Origin: Deltaproteobacteria bacterium
Lineage (GTDB): Bacteria; Myxococcota_A; Bradymonadia; UBA7976; VGTA01
DNA length: 16,597 nucleotides
Direction of reading: 5' to 3'
NCBI GenBank assembly: GCA_016874875.1
Contig: VGTA01000013.1
Location: 1 to 16,597, forward strand
Positions 7,023 through 14,430 of this stretch are shown one piece after another. Both the position numbers and the translations under genes were made by a program. The notes below the pieces were generated by a model. That model saw nothing but the letters and a program-made list of their open reading frames with translations. It was not told where the DNA came from and made no database searches. The first letter of the stretch is position 1, and each line of letters starts with the position of its first letter.

Positions 7023-9044
7023 ATGTTCAGTCAACGGTGTGCACAGCAGAGCGCGCGGCGGGGCGCGCGAGAGGGGGGGGCGCTGGGGGTCGCGCTGGGG
7101 GTCGCGCTGGGGGTCGCGCTGGGGGTCGCGTGGGGGGGGGCGCCGGCGGCGTGGGCGGAGGAGCGGGTGGCGACGCTGCAGATCGAGAATCGGGCGGAGC
7201 TGCCCAAGAGCGACGTGCAGTACCTGAGCGACCTCGTGCAGCAGGCGGCCCTGCGCCTGCCGACGGACCGCTTCTCGGTGATGACGAACGACAACATGGA
7301 GGTCATGCTGCCGCCAGGGACGCGCCTCGAGGACTGCGTGGACGAGTGCGCGGTGCAGACGGCGCGGAATCTGCAAGCGCACTGGCTCGTGACGGGGATC
7401 GTGTCGCGCTTTGGCGGCGAGCTCAAGGTGGTGCTCAAGCTCTATGAGGCGCGGACGGGGCAGCCGCGAGAGTCGGTGACGGTGGGGGCGAAAGAGCTCA
7501 AGGAGCTGGAGGGGCCGCTGCAGGGGGCGGCGGTGCGGCTGTTTGGGGCGCTGGAGCCGTCGCTGCTGGAGGTGGCGGAGCGCCTGAGCGGCGGATTCGT
7601 GTTTAAGAAGTTCCAGGTGGCGGCGCTGCCGGAGGTGCGGGGGGGGGCGGCGCTGGAGGGGGTGAGCGCGGGCGTGGTGAGCGGGGTGGATTTTGGGGCG
7701 GTGGACGTGGCGGTCCTAGAGCGCTATGAGGCGGCGGTGGAGGCGGACAAGGAGGGGTCGTCGGCCTCGGTGAGTCGCCGCCTAGAGCTGTGGGGGGCGC
7801 TGCGTGAGGCCGCGGGGGAGGTGGGGGAGCTCGCCCGCCGGCGCCTCGGCGAGCTCGAGGCGTTTGAGCGGGCGCGGCAGGAGGCGCTGGGGCGCCTGCG
7901 GGAGGTGGCGAGCGCGGACGCGCGCCTAGAGCAGGAGCGGCGGGCGCAGATGGCGAGGGACTGGGAGAAGCTGTCGCGGCTGTTGCCGCTGAAGGTGGTG
8001 TCGCAGCAGGATAAGCTGCGGTGGCTAGAGGCGTTCTTGGAGTCGTACGGGGCGGTGGAGGGGCTCAATCCGTACGTGAAGGAGGCGAGGGTGGTGGAGG
8101 CGCTCGGGGGGCTGGGGGCGAAGCTGACGCGCCTGCGTGAGGAGGGGGCGCGCGAGCTAGAGCGCCGGGAGAGGCGCGCGGACGAGGTGGCGACGCGGCT
8201 GTGTGAGCTGACGCCGGAGGAGGCGGGCTGCGCGCGTCGGGCGGCGGAGCGGGCGCGGCGGGAGGCGGCGGAGCGGGCGCGGCGGGAGGCGGCGGAGCGG
8301 GCGCGGCGGGAGGCGGCGGAGCGGGCGGAGCGTGAGCGTCAGGAGGCGGAGAGTATACAGTGGGTTCGTATCCCTGCTGGCTCGTTTCAGATGGGCTCGC
8401 AAGACGGCGATAGCGACGAGAAACCAATCCACACGGTGACGCTGCGGGCGTTTTTGATGAGCAAAACGGAGGTGACGGTGGGGCAGTACCGCAAGTGTGT
8501 GGAGGCGGGGGTGTGCTCAGAGCCGAGCTCATGGAGTAGCAATCCTGGGAGCAAGGAGAACCACCCGGTCACCGGTGTTGATTGGGGACAAGCGCGAACC
8601 TTCGCGAAATGGGTAGGCGCAGACCTGCCCACAGAGGCGGAGTGGGAGTACGCGGCGCGGGGCGGGCAGAGCTTCACCTATGCGGGCTCGAACAGCCCTG
8701 ATGATGTGGCGTGGTATTCATCGAACTCTGGGGGCGGCACAAAGCCTGTGGGTACCAAGCGAGCGAACGGATATGGGCTGCAAGACATGAGCGGGAATGT
8801 GTGGGAGTGGGTGCTCGATGAATACAAGAATGACTACAGCAACGCGCCAAGCGACGGACATCAAGCTGTTGGCTCAATACCTATATGTAGGACAAGGTGC
8901 GATAATGGCGATGCGAGGCGCGTGAATCGCGGGGGTGGCTGGCACTCCGTCGCGTCTCCCCTCCGCGTCGCGTACCGCCGTAGCTACCCGCCCGACTACC
9001 GCTTCGGCAACCTCGGTCTGCGTCTCCGCAGGACGCTCCCTTGA
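7023..9044 (+). CDS. Exported TolB/FlgO-like, coiled-coil and FGE-domain (SUMF1-type) protein
   Basis: The 673-residue product has a signal peptide with a repetitive core (GVAL repeated four times) and a cleavage site after AAWA at residue ~45. Residues ~46-190 (VATLQIENRAELP ... DCVDECAVQTARNLQAHWLV, VSRFGGELKVVLKLYEARTG) resemble TolB/FlgO-like periplasmic domains that begin many myxobacterial secreted proteins. Residues ~190-440 are charged helices ending in a coiled coil of AAERARRE repeats. Residues ~445-673 are an FGE-sulfatase domain: WVRIPAGSFQMGS, KTEVTVGQYRKCV, HPVTGVDWGQARTFAKW, LPTEAEWEYAARGG, NGYGLQDMSGNVWEWVLD, and RVNRGGGWHSVASPLRVAYR ending in NLGLRLRR. The two active-site cysteines of true formylglycine-generating enzymes (in the SxCHxSYC-like segment after GGS) are absent, so a binding or structural role is more likely than sulfatase maturation. 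AGGAG at 7013-7017 sits 5 bases before the ATG. The FGE part uses visibly more AT-rich codons than the N-terminal part. Confidence 0.8.
   Translation: MFSQRCAQQSARRGAREGGALGVALGVALGVALGVAWGGAPAAWAEERVATLQIENRAELPKSDVQYLSDLVQQAALRLPTDRFSVMTNDNMEVMLPPGTRLEDCVDECAVQTARNLQAHWLVTGIVSRFGGELKVVLKLYEARTGQPRESVTVGAKELKELEGPLQGAAVRLFGALEPSLLEVAERLSGGFVFKKFQVAALPEVRGGAALEGVSAGVVSGVDFGAVDVAVLERYEAAVEADKEGSSASVSRRLELWGALREAAGEVGELARRRLGELEAFERARQEALGRLREVASADARLEQERRAQMARDWEKLSRLLPLKVVSQQDKLRWLEAFLESYGAVEGLNPYVKEARVVEALGGLGAKLTRLREEGARELERRERRADEVATRLCELTPEEAGCARRAAERARREAAERARREAAERARREAAERAERERQEAESIQWVRIPAGSFQMGSQDGDSDEKPIHTVTLRAFLMSKTEVTVGQYRKCVEAGVCSEPSSWSSNPGSKENHPVTGVDWGQARTFAKWVGADLPTEAEWEYAARGGQSFTYAGSNSPDDVAWYSSNSGGGTKPVGTKRANGYGLQDMSGNVWEWVLDEYKNDYSNAPSDGHQAVGSIPICRTRCDNGDARRVNRGGGWHSVASPLRVAYRRSYPPDYRFGNLGLRLRRTLP
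7080..7127 (+). repeat. Four 12-bp tandem repeats within the signal-peptide coding region
   Basis: GCGCTGGGGGTC occurs four times back to back (7080, 7092, 7104, 7116), encoding part of ALGVALGVALGVALGVAW. Tracts of eight or nine G flank it at about 7073-7080 and 7132-7140. The repeat sits in the hydrophobic core of the signal peptide. Confidence 0.95.
8241..8330 (+). repeat. 24-bp tandem repeat encoding a coiled-coil stretch
   Basis: A 24-base unit beginning GCGGCGGAGCGGGCGCGGCG is repeated at 8241-8264, 8265-8288 and 8289-8312, followed by a partial copy to about 8330. Each unit encodes AAERARRE. It lies just before the composition change into the FGE domain. Confidence 0.9.
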
Positions 9045-9048
9045 CCCT

Positions 9049-9074
9049 CTTGGTCCCTTGATCCCTCGACCAAG
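9049..9074. terminator. Inverted repeat between convergent genes, weak terminator candidate
   Basis: CTTGGTC (9049-9055) and GACCAAG (9068-9074) form a perfect 7-base-pair stem with a 12-base loop, starting five bases after the stop of the FGE-domain gene and upstream of the convergent gene's end at 9126. It lacks a T-tract on either strand, so an intrinsic terminator is only possible. Confidence 0.3.
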
Positions 9075-9125
9075 CGCCCGCCCACCGCCCCTCCCATCCG
9101 GAGAGGGCTCGCGGACGGGGGACCC

Positions 9126-9743
9126 CTACGGGACCTCACCTAAGACCTCCCGGGGCGGCGCCCCCCGCCGCAGCTCGCGCTCAATCAAAAAGAGCCGCGC
9201 ATACAGCTCAAGGGCGTGATAATCGGGGAGCATGTGCTCACAGAGCGCATAAAACGCCTTATTGTGCTCCTTCTCGCGGATGTGCGCCAGCTCATGCACC
9301 ACGATCATGCGCAAGAGGAGCTCGGGCGCCTCCTTGAAGATGTGCGAGACCCGCAGCTCGTGCTTAGCCTTGAGCCTAGCGCCCTGCACCCGCGACACGA
9401 ACGTGTGCGTCCCCAGCGCGTTCTGCACCGCGTGGAGCTGCTGATCATAACAGACCTTGCTGAGCGGCGGGCTGGAGCGGAGATAAGAGTCCTTGAGGTC
9501 GAGGGCGTAGGCGCGGAGGGCGGCGTCGGTCTGCACCGCGTGGGGCTCAGGGCAGCGGGCGGCGATGGCCTCGGCGAGGCGCCCCTCCGCCGCGAGGCGG
9601 CGGGCGCGCGCCACCGTCTCGGGGGGGTAGTGCGCGACATAGCTGAGCCAGCCCTCCTCGGGCGCGGGGGCGGGCGCGGGGGCGGCGGGGGGCTGCGGGC
9701 GGGGGCCGTGGAGGGAGGGCCAGTGGGGGGGCGGGCGGCGCAT
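9126..9743 (-). CDS. YgjP-like (DUF45/M48-type) metallopeptidase-domain protein
   Basis: The 205-residue protein carries the zinc motif HELAH at residues 150-154 followed by IREKEHNKAFYALCEHMLPD, the pattern of the YgjP/DUF45 (WLM-related) family (HELAH....H...FW......PDY); His160 is the likely third ligand. Upstream, SKVCYDQQLHAVQNALGTHTFVSRV is in the position of the family's substrate-side strands. Residues 1-30 are a Pro/Ala-rich tail not typical of YgjP (~165 residues), and there is no signal peptide, so it is probably cytoplasmic. Family members bind a metal and hydrolase or peptidase activity is presumed; the substrate is unknown. It begins 25 bases after the stop of the upstream zinc-ribbon/receiver gene and is probably cotranscribed with it. 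No strong Shine-Dalgarno is visible before the ATG. Confidence 0.75.
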   Translation of the reverse strand: MRRPPPHWPSLHGPRPQPPAAPAPAPAPEEGWLSYVAHYPPETVARARRLAAEGRLAEAIAARCPEPHAVQTDAALRAYALDLKDSYLRSSPPLSKVCYDQQLHAVQNALGTHTFVSRVQGARLKAKHELRVSHIFKEAPELLLRMIVVHELAHIREKEHNKAFYALCEHMLPDYHALELYARLFLIERELRRGAPPREVLGEVP

Positions 9744-9768
9744 GGGGGACTCTCTCGGGGGACGCTGC

Positions 9769-12069
9769 TCAGGGGCGACGGAGGGCGTAGAGGAGGCGGG
9801 GGAGGGCCTCGCTCACCTGCAGCGGCTTGGCGAGGAAATCGGTGGCGCCGAGCTCAAACGCCTCGCGCATGAGCGCGTCGCGCGGCGGCGCCGCCGACAG
9901 CACCACCCGCGGCGCCCCGCGCCCCTGCGCCGCGCAGGCGCGCAGGAGCCCCAGCCCGTCGCACTGCGGCGGCGCGCACTCGGCCACCACCAGCTGCGGC
10001 GGGTGCGGCAGGCGCGCGAGGAGGTCGAGGGCGGCGCGCGTGCTCGTGAGCGTGGTGACGAGGAGCCCCTCGCGCTCACAGGCCACGCGCAGCGCGTCGG
10101 CGGACGTGGGGTCCGAGTCCACCACCAGCGCCTGCGCCCCCCGCGCCCGCGCCCCCGGCGGCGCGTGCGCCCCGCGCCACACCCCCACGCACGCCCCCTC
10201 CCCCGAGGCGCGCGCCCACTCGAGGCGCGCCAGGGCGTCGAGCAGCGTCGCCTCGGGGGCGCTCGCCCCCTCAAACAGCGCCCCGCCGGCGGCGTGCTGC
10301 GTGCCGAGGGCGAGCAGGGAGCGCGCCACAAAGGCGCGCGCCGCCCCCTCGTCGCGCTCCGCGAGGCACAGCCCCACCGTGTCCTCCGCCAGCGGGTGCG
10401 CCGGCAGACTCTTGGGCAACAGCTCCGCGCGGAGCGCCTCGAGCGCCGCGAGCTGCGCGGGGAGCCACGGCGCGCCGCCGGGGAGGCGCAGGAGCAGGAG
10501 CCCCCCCTGCGCCGGCAGCCCCTGCGCCGCCTGCGCCGCCTCGATGGCCCCCAGGCGGCGCAGGAGCACCTCGCGCCCCCCCCCCCCCCCCTGCTCCGCC
10601 AGCGCCCGCGCGAGGGCCAGGTGCGCCGCCGCCTCCCCGAGGCGCAGGTCGAGCACGAGGTCCACCTTGAGCTGCTGCGCGCGCGCGAGCGCCGCGGCGG
10701 ACGGGTCGGGCAGGCAGAGGGCGACCTTGGTGTGCGGAGAGGCCCGCCGGACCGCCGCGGCGAGGTCCCCCCCATCCCACAGACCGCTCTTGTCCAAAAG
10801 CACACACCAGTGCACCTGCGCGACCCCCATCTTGTTCAGCATCGCCTGCGGGTGCTTAAACCACGAGACGCGCTGCCCGAGGCGCTCGAGGAGCGACGGG
10901 AGGACGGGGGCGTCCACCTGCAGCGACGTGAGGCAGGCGACGCTGAGCGCCGGGAGGGCGAGGGGGCGCGCCGAGAGCTCATGGAGGGCGGCGCGCTCAG
11001 CGCACTGGAGGGCGGCGAGGGCGCGCGCCTGCCCCCCCCCGCCCCCCTGCGCCCAGCTCGGCGCCCCCGCCGCGCTCGCGGGCGACTCTGTGAGCGCGTG
11101 GAGCGCCTGCGCGAGGTGCGCCCACGCCGGCGCCCCCGACGCCCGCGCCCACAGGCGCGCCCGCGCCGCGCAGAGGGGCAGCGCGTAAGGCGGCGCCCCC
11201 TGCCCCCCGCCCTGCCCCCCGCCCCGCGCCCCCGCCGCCGCCGCGAGCAGCGCGTGCGCCGCCTCCGCCTCCTGCAGCGCCGCGCGGCTGCGCGCCTCCG
11301 CCCACCACGGCCCCCGCGGCGCCTCCGCGGCGAGGTCGGGGCAGAGGCGGAGGAGGTCCGCGGCGAGAGCGCACAGCCCCTCCTCGCCGAAATAGAGGAC
11401 TCGCGAGGCCCCCTCCGCCAGCTGCGACCCCGTCTTCCCCTCTGGCCAGCGCGCGAGCCACACCCACACCTCGATGTCAGGCGTGAGCGCCGCGAGCGCC
11501 TGAAGCCACGAGCGAGGCGGGAGGTCGAGGCAGAGGCAGAGGGAGGCCTCCTCGGCGCTCGCGGCGGCGCGCGGCGCTGTGAGCTCAAGGAGGGCGCGGA
11601 GGTGCGCGGGGCGCGGCGGCGCGGCGCCCTCCTGGGCGGGGGGGTCAAACACAAAGAGGGCGAGCCCCTCCCCCTCGCGCGTGAGCTTGAGGAGGCGCTC
11701 ATAGGTGAGGGGGGGGCGCCCGGCGGAGGGCTCGAGCGGCGCCTCGGGGGTGGCGCTCGGCGTGCGCGGCGTGGAGGGGGGGAGGGGGTGGAGGGGGTGG
11801 CGAGGTGCTGTGGGCGCGCCTGGGGCCGCGCCCGCCCCCGCGGGGCGCGGCGCGCTCCCCTGCGGGGTGAGCGCCCTCCGCTCATCGCCCGCGCCAAGGG
11901 CGAGCGGCGAGCGGCTAGCGCGCGGCTGGGCGTAGGCGGAGGAGGTCGCGAGGGGCTTTCCCTGCGCCGCGGGGGCGCCCTGCGGCGGCGTGATCGGGTG
12001 CCCACAGGCGCCGCAGCGTCGCTTTTCGGGGCCGTTGGTCACGCCACACTTCTGGCATCGTATATTCAC
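9769..12069 (-). CDS. Zinc-ribbon protein with C-terminal pseudo-receiver (Asp-to-Glu) domain
   Basis: Numbering is from GTG 12069. A zinc ribbon occupies residues 5-23 (C5-x2-C8 ... C19-x2-C22). It is followed by a Pro/Ala-rich linker to ~110 and then a long Ala/Leu-rich region. Residues ~385-485 (VDAPVLPSLLERLGQRVSWF ... WCVLLDKSGLWDGGDLAAAV ... KVALCLPDPSAAALARAQQL) have the strand/helix order of a degenerate receiver. Residues ~499-630 loosely resemble a GGDEF fold without its signature. Residues ~646-766 are a clear response-regulator receiver: D651 and D653 (VVDSDP), S725 (VVLSAA) and K748 (FLAKPL) are in place, but the phospho-acceptor position is Glu697 (LVVAECAPPQCDG). Spacing matches CheY closely. 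AGGAGG five bases before GTG 12069 decides the start; GTG 12075, in frame, overlaps that site. No DNA-binding output domain is seen. It is likely a phosphorylation-independent signalling or scaffold protein, upstream partner of the YgjP-like gene. Confidence 0.75.
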   Translation of the reverse strand: MNIRCQKCGVTNGPEKRRCGACGHPITPPQGAPAAQGKPLATSSAYAQPRASRSPLALGAGDERRALTPQGSAPRPAGAGAAPGAPTAPRHPLHPLPPSTPRTPSATPEAPLEPSAGRPPLTYERLLKLTREGEGLALFVFDPPAQEGAAPPRPAHLRALLELTAPRAAASAEEASLCLCLDLPPRSWLQALAALTPDIEVWVWLARWPEGKTGSQLAEGASRVLYFGEEGLCALAADLLRLCPDLAAEAPRGPWWAEARSRAALQEAEAAHALLAAAAGARGGGQGGGQGAPPYALPLCAARARLWARASGAPAWAHLAQALHALTESPASAAGAPSWAQGGGGGQARALAALQCAERAALHELSARPLALPALSVACLTSLQVDAPVLPSLLERLGQRVSWFKHPQAMLNKMGVAQVHWCVLLDKSGLWDGGDLAAAVRRASPHTKVALCLPDPSAAALARAQQLKVDLVLDLRLGEAAAHLALARALAEQGGGGGREVLLRRLGAIEAAQAAQGLPAQGGLLLLRLPGGAPWLPAQLAALEALRAELLPKSLPAHPLAEDTVGLCLAERDEGAARAFVARSLLALGTQHAAGGALFEGASAPEATLLDALARLEWARASGEGACVGVWRGAHAPPGARARGAQALVVDSDPTSADALRVACEREGLLVTTLTSTRAALDLLARLPHPPQLVVAECAPPQCDGLGLLRACAAQGRGAPRVVLSAAPPRDALMREAFELGATDFLAKPLQVSEALPRLLYALRRP

Positions 12070-12125
12070 GCCCACCTCCTCGCTGACCTCGGCGCGCGGC
12101 GCCCTGCGGGCGGTTTGGTGGTGAG

Positions 12126-12154
12126 ACTATGTGAGATTCGACCTTGATTGTAAA
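12126..12154 (-). promoter_or_regulatory. Promoter of the zinc-ribbon/pseudo-receiver gene
   Basis: On the minus strand TTTACA (12154-12149) and CATAGT (12131-12126) are separated by 17 bases, matching the sigma70 boxes in five and four of six positions. Transcription would start near 12119, leaving a leader of about 50 bases with AGGAGG in front of GTG 12069. Confidence 0.55.
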
Positions 12155-12218
12155 GTCACGCGGCGCGCTCGCGGGGCGCCCCACGCCCGCGGATCCACCC
12201 CACGCGCACGGATCCATG

Positions 12219-12251
12219 TTGACAACGTCAGCCCAAGCGCGCTTATAGAGG
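12219..12251 (+). promoter_or_regulatory. Promoter of the PhyH-family gene
   Basis: A perfect -35 box TTGACA at 12219-12224 is followed 19 bases later by TATAGA at 12244-12249, a four-of-six match to the -10 box; the spacing is slightly long. The 13-base word GCGCTTATAGAGG at 12239-12251 also occurs upstream of the FGE-domain gene at 6908-6920. Transcription would start around 12256, some 43 bases before the ATG at 12299. Confidence 0.5.
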
Positions 12252-12298
12252 TCTCCTCTTGAGGGAGGGGCTCACACGCTCACCAGGACCCGAGGGCC

Positions 12299-13225
12299 AT
12301 GCTCAAGCACACGCGATACATCATTGGTGACCTCTGGTCGATGACGAGGGCGCTCTTTATCTCTAGGAGCCTGAAGCAGCTGAACTACTTGATGTGTCGC
12401 GCCTACTACGGCAGGCCGCGCGAGCTCCTCTCCGCCCTCCTGTGCCGCCTCGCGCCGCGCCCGAGCGGCTACGCGGGCGTGGACGTCAGCGAGGAGGTGG
12501 AGCGGCTCAGGGTGGAGGGGTACGCGCTGCTCGACGGGGTGTGCCCTCCTGAGCTCGCCGCGCGGCTGTTTAGGGAGCTGGAGCATATACCGTGCAAGGA
12601 CCCCTATCGCCCAGAGCTCGGGGCCCTGCGGGGCGATCGCCTGCCGCCACAGACCCACGTGGCGCAGCTTGAGCGGGAGGCGCTCATCCGCTCAAAGGAC
12701 GTGATGGACCTCGCCAACCACCCTAAGCTCCTCGCGATCGTCAGCCAGGCGCTCAACGCCAAGCCCACCGTCCTGGTGACCTCGTGGTGGAGCTCGTTCG
12801 CGGGCGGTGAGCCTGAGGCGGCGGAGCTGTTCCACCGCGACAAGGACGACTGGCGCTTCCTCAAGGTGTTTATCTACCTGACCGATGTAGACCAGCGCAG
12901 CGGGCCGCACGTGTTTGTGCCGCGCTCACACGCGCACCGAGGGCTTGAGTTTAGGCGGCAGCGCCGCTACACGGACGAGGAGGTGAGCGCGTTTTATGGC
13001 GACGGGTGCCAGCGCGTGTTCCTTGGCCCGGCGGGGACGACGCTCATCGAGAACACCTACGGGCTGCACAAGGGGCTCCCTGTGCAGGAGGGGCGCCGCC
13101 TCATGCTGCAGTTCACCTACAGCCTCTTCCCGCTGCTCTACGCGCCAGAGCGCCCCGAGGTGAGCGCCGCTGAGCTGTCGGGGGCGTATGACCCGCACAT
13201 CAACCGGGTCCACGTTCAGCCCTGA
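12299..13225 (+). CDS. Phytanoyl-CoA dioxygenase (PhyH)-family Fe(II)/2-oxoglutarate oxygenase
   Basis: The 308-residue protein has the facial triad of non-haem iron oxygenases: His179-x-Asp181 in LFHRDKDDWRFLKVFIYLTD, and the distal His257 in ENTYGLHKG. Arg266 or Arg267 (GRRLMLQFTYS) is suited to bind 2-oxoglutarate. GPHVFVPRSHAHRG between them is the typical PhyH segment. Such enzymes hydroxylate or otherwise oxidise small molecules, fatty acyl groups or natural products in the cytoplasm; the substrate cannot be read from the sequence. Residues 1-55 are an unconserved hydrophobic/basic extension before the domain opens near VSEEVERLRVEGYALLDGVC. An AGGA ten bases upstream is a fair ribosome binding site. 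It is divergent from the zinc-ribbon gene and convergent, 46 bases apart, with the SGNH gene. It could modify a precursor for that neighbouring pair, but this is conjecture. Confidence 0.8.
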   Translation: MLKHTRYIIGDLWSMTRALFISRSLKQLNYLMCRAYYGRPRELLSALLCRLAPRPSGYAGVDVSEEVERLRVEGYALLDGVCPPELAARLFRELEHIPCKDPYRPELGALRGDRLPPQTHVAQLEREALIRSKDVMDLANHPKLLAIVSQALNAKPTVLVTSWWSSFAGGEPEAAELFHRDKDDWRFLKVFIYLTDVDQRSGPHVFVPRSHAHRGLEFRRQRRYTDEEVSAFYGDGCQRVFLGPAGTTLIENTYGLHKGLPVQEGRRLMLQFTYSLFPLLYAPERPEVSAAELSGAYDPHINRVHVQP

Positions 13226-13271
13226 GCGGCCCTTGCGCGAGGGGGCCCGCGGCGGAGTGGCTGGAGGGCGC

Positions 13272-14390
13272 TCAGGGCGCGGGGGCGAGGGCGTTGATCT
13301 GCTCCGCGAGCCTGCGGGCGCAGGAGGGCCCGGGGTGGTGGCTGTCAAAGAACTCGCCGGCGGCGCAGCCCGCGCGCGCGGGGTCTCGCAGGGTGAGCCA
13401 GCGGGCGCCGAGGCGCGCGCTCATGTTGTCGAGGTCAGCGTCGAGCTGGCGCAGGAGGGCGCGCGTGGGCGCGTGCGCCAAGAGCGCCTCATGCGCGAGG
13501 GGGTGGTATGTGGGCCCGATCAAGACCACCCGCGAGCCGGCGGCGGTTAAGCGGGCGAGCGCCCCCTCGAGGCGCTTGAGGCGCTCGGCGCTCACGGCGC
13601 GCCACTTCTTCATGCTGTGCACGTCGCGCTCTAGATAGGCGCGCGCGATGGCGTCCACCTGCGCTTGAGGCCTCAGCCACTCGTCACAGTACACAAAGCG
13701 CCCGTCATGGTGGCGAACGCTCTGGATCGAGGGCGTGCGCGCGCAGTAGTCGTTGAGCTGAGGGACGAGGCGCGGCCCGAGCTTTGTTGCCCCAGCCGCC
13801 CTTAGGCGCTCGAGGCCGCTGACGGTGGTCTGGTAGGCCAAGAGGTCCTTAAACTTGAGCCACGCGAGCGTCACGTTGCCCCAGGCGTCCACGAGGGGCT
13901 GAGGGGTGAGGGCGCTGGCGTCGTGGGCGCGGTAAAAGTCGCGCTGGAGGTCCTTCACCGACTGCCAGCGCTCGCTCGTGACGGCGTCGTTCAGCAGGAA
14001 GGGGTCCACCCCGACCACGACCAGCGCCGGCGCGCAGCGGGTGGCGCGCAGGAGCTGTACGAGCGCCTCAAAATCCTCAACGCTCGGGCCCGTGAGCCAC
14101 AGGTTGAGGGCGGCGGCGGGGGCGTCGGAGGCGCCCATGAGCCGCTGAGGGTTGATGGTCCCGACGGTGCTGCTGCCGAGGACCACCCGCTGAGGGCAGC
14201 CTGCGAGGAGGCGCGCCCTCACCCAGGCGCGCTGGTCATAGTCGCGGTCGGAGACGAGCCACTCATCGCCGCGCTGGGAGGTCGCGAGGGGTGAGATCTC
14301 CCCTGAGCCGAAGCCGGCGATGTCCATGTGCAGGTTAAAGATCAAGATGGCGCTCATCAGGGAGAGCACCGTCACGAGGAAGGGTCTCAT
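13272..14390 (-). CDS. SGNH-hydrolase-like protein (AlgJ/AlgX/DltD type), MBOAT partner
   Basis: The 372-residue protein has a hydrophobic N terminus (MRPFLVTVLSLMSAILIFNL) that acts as a signal anchor or signal peptide, placing the rest outside the membrane. The SGNH block I is LGSSTVG (nucleophile probably Ser74), and the final block is FFDSHHPG with Asp349-x-x-His352, giving a full Ser/Asp/His set. GVDPFLLND in the middle is a plausible further SGNH block. The gene starts 40 bases after the stop of the MBOAT gene on the same strand. MBOAT plus SGNH pairs (AlgI with AlgJ/X, DltB with DltD, PatA with PatB) move acyl groups across the membrane and attach them to an exported polymer. The protein probably completes O-acetylation or acylation of a surface polysaccharide. 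Polymer identity is unknown. No strong Shine-Dalgarno is seen; translational coupling is possible. Confidence 0.75.
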   Translation of the reverse strand: MRPFLVTVLSLMSAILIFNLHMDIAGFGSGEISPLATSQRGDEWLVSDRDYDQRAWVRARLLAGCPQRVVLGSSTVGTINPQRLMGASDAPAAALNLWLTGPSVEDFEALVQLLRATRCAPALVVVGVDPFLLNDAVTSERWQSVKDLQRDFYRAHDASALTPQPLVDAWGNVTLAWLKFKDLLAYQTTVSGLERLRAAGATKLGPRLVPQLNDYCARTPSIQSVRHHDGRFVYCDEWLRPQAQVDAIARAYLERDVHSMKKWRAVSAERLKRLEGALARLTAAGSRVVLIGPTYHPLAHEALLAHAPTRALLRQLDADLDNMSARLGARWLTLRDPARAGCAAGEFFDSHHPGPSCARRLAEQINALAPAP

Positions 14391-14430
14391 GGCGTCACCG
14401 TCGCGGGGGGGGCTTGAGCAGCGCGCAAGG

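Noticed and set aside
8345..9044. Functional sulfatase-activating enzyme
   Set aside because: The catalytic cysteine segment is not present and no sulfatase gene is in the window.
9742..12147. Plus-strand open frame of 801 codons opposite the zinc-ribbon/receiver gene
   Set aside because: Arg-rich low-complexity translation with no domains, whereas the minus strand encodes a zinc ribbon and a receiver with correctly spaced residues, plus a promoter and Shine-Dalgarno.
13221..13276. Inverted repeat CCTGAGCG/CGCTCAGG spanning the two convergent stop codons as a terminator
   Set aside because: The 40-base loop and absence of a T-tract make a functional terminator unlikely; the symmetry mainly reflects similar stop contexts.
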